From Nitrospira sp. (GTDB lineage Bacteria > Nitrospirota > Nitrospiria > Nitrospirales > Nitrospiraceae), in contig JALHMZ010000011.1 in assembly GCA_022843785.1 (NCBI GenBank), positions 1 to 64,000 on the forward strand: 64,000 bases of DNA, written 5' to 3'. The translations under genes and the position numbers were made by a program. How positions within the stretch are numbered: the stretch's first letter is position 1; each line of letters begins with the position of its first letter. Under the pieces are notes generated by a model that saw nothing but the letters and a program-made list of their open reading frames with translations, made no database searches and was not told where the DNA came from. This document shows positions 63,923 through 64,000 of the stretch, in pieces.

Positions 63923-64000
63923 ATGCCGATACACCTCATTATTGATGGATATAATGTGCTGGGCCGTCTCGGAGCACTCTCCGGCCACATTGAGTCGGCG
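63923..64000 (+). CDS. YacP-like NYN-domain RNase, 5' end only
   Basis: 26 residues, MPIHLIIDGYNVLGRLGAL and onward, to the window edge. LIIDGYNVLG is the first motif (with the metal-binding Asp) of YacP/Rae1-like NYN nucleases. Divergent from the amidase gene, with 124 bases between. The rest lies outside the window, so the call rests on this motif alone. Confidence 0.7.
   Translation, partial: MPIHLIIDGYNVLGRLGALSGHIESA

Overview
The window is one long, almost entirely plus-strand block of a moderately GC-rich Gram-negative genome. It encodes lipid A/LPS core enzymes, a large O-antigen or exopolysaccharide locus, and then ordinary housekeeping genes. No rRNA, tRNA, IS element or CRISPR array was seen. 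The mix of genes (Kdo transferase, heptosyltransferases, UpxY-type antiterminator, NulO-like sugar cassette, class I aldolase, PEP mutase fusion) and an intergenic hairpin repeat fit a Nitrospira-like bacterium. That assignment is an inference from gene style; there is no marker gene here to prove it. No gene-free stretch exceeds 300 bases.

Layout. 1-8041: lipid A acylation/core genes (acyltransferase end, waaA, lpxK, a waaF-gmhB fusion, a methyltransferase, two GT9 heptosyltransferases). 8188-9841: a winged-helix regulator, a four-helix-bundle (FHB) gene and an UpxY/NusG-like antiterminator at the head of the polysaccharide locus. 9905-21947: a DegT aminotransferase, an MNT/HEPN toxin-antitoxin-like pair bracketed by a duplicated aminotransferase 3' end, gmd-fcl (GDP-fucose), an ABC flippase, a nonulosonate-like cassette (NeuB-isomerase fusion, Gmd-like dehydratase, DapA-like aldolase, CMP-sugar synthetase) and a frameshifted acyltransferase. 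22049-34959: methyltransferases, a phytanoyl-CoA dioxygenase-like enzyme, many glycosyltransferases and an asparagine-synthase-like amidotransferase. 34956-43928: WbpV/WbpL/WbpM-like genes, O-antigen ligase and more glycosyltransferases. 43960-48542: dTDP-rhamnose genes rfbB, rfbD, rfbA, rfbC, interrupted by FHB genes. 48675-52247: kdsC-like, manC, manB. 52280-61740: DUF3108, fbp, class I aldolase, HtrA protease, ispD, ispF, FHB, cysE, a PsiF-like protein, PEP mutase-nucleotidyltransferase. 61700-64000: truA, an amidase and the start of a YacP-like nuclease.

The most unusual feature is a set of about 18 'word-repeat' loci. Each is a run of degenerate words of roughly 8-12 bases followed by a run of the reverse-complement words, giving an imperfect hairpin. 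Different loci use different words (tagaccagatag-like, agtagtgagtagg-like, aagtcgtcaag-like, caaggttcaagg-like, gtgaaacgtgaa-like), but the two arms of one locus share the same word. They lie between genes, supply start or stop codons, and in three cases are read in frame: inside waaA, inside rfbB, and as the linker that joins waaF to gmhB. All four FHB genes in the window lie at such loci, flanked by words of the local family. This pairing is the best candidate for an undescribed system here.

Together the genes make an LPS core, nucleotide sugars (GDP-mannose/fucose, dTDP-rhamnose, a likely UDP-QuiNAc/FucNAc-type sugar and a nonulosonate-like sugar), load the first sugar on undecaprenyl phosphate, extend and modify the glycan, flip it and ligate it to the core.
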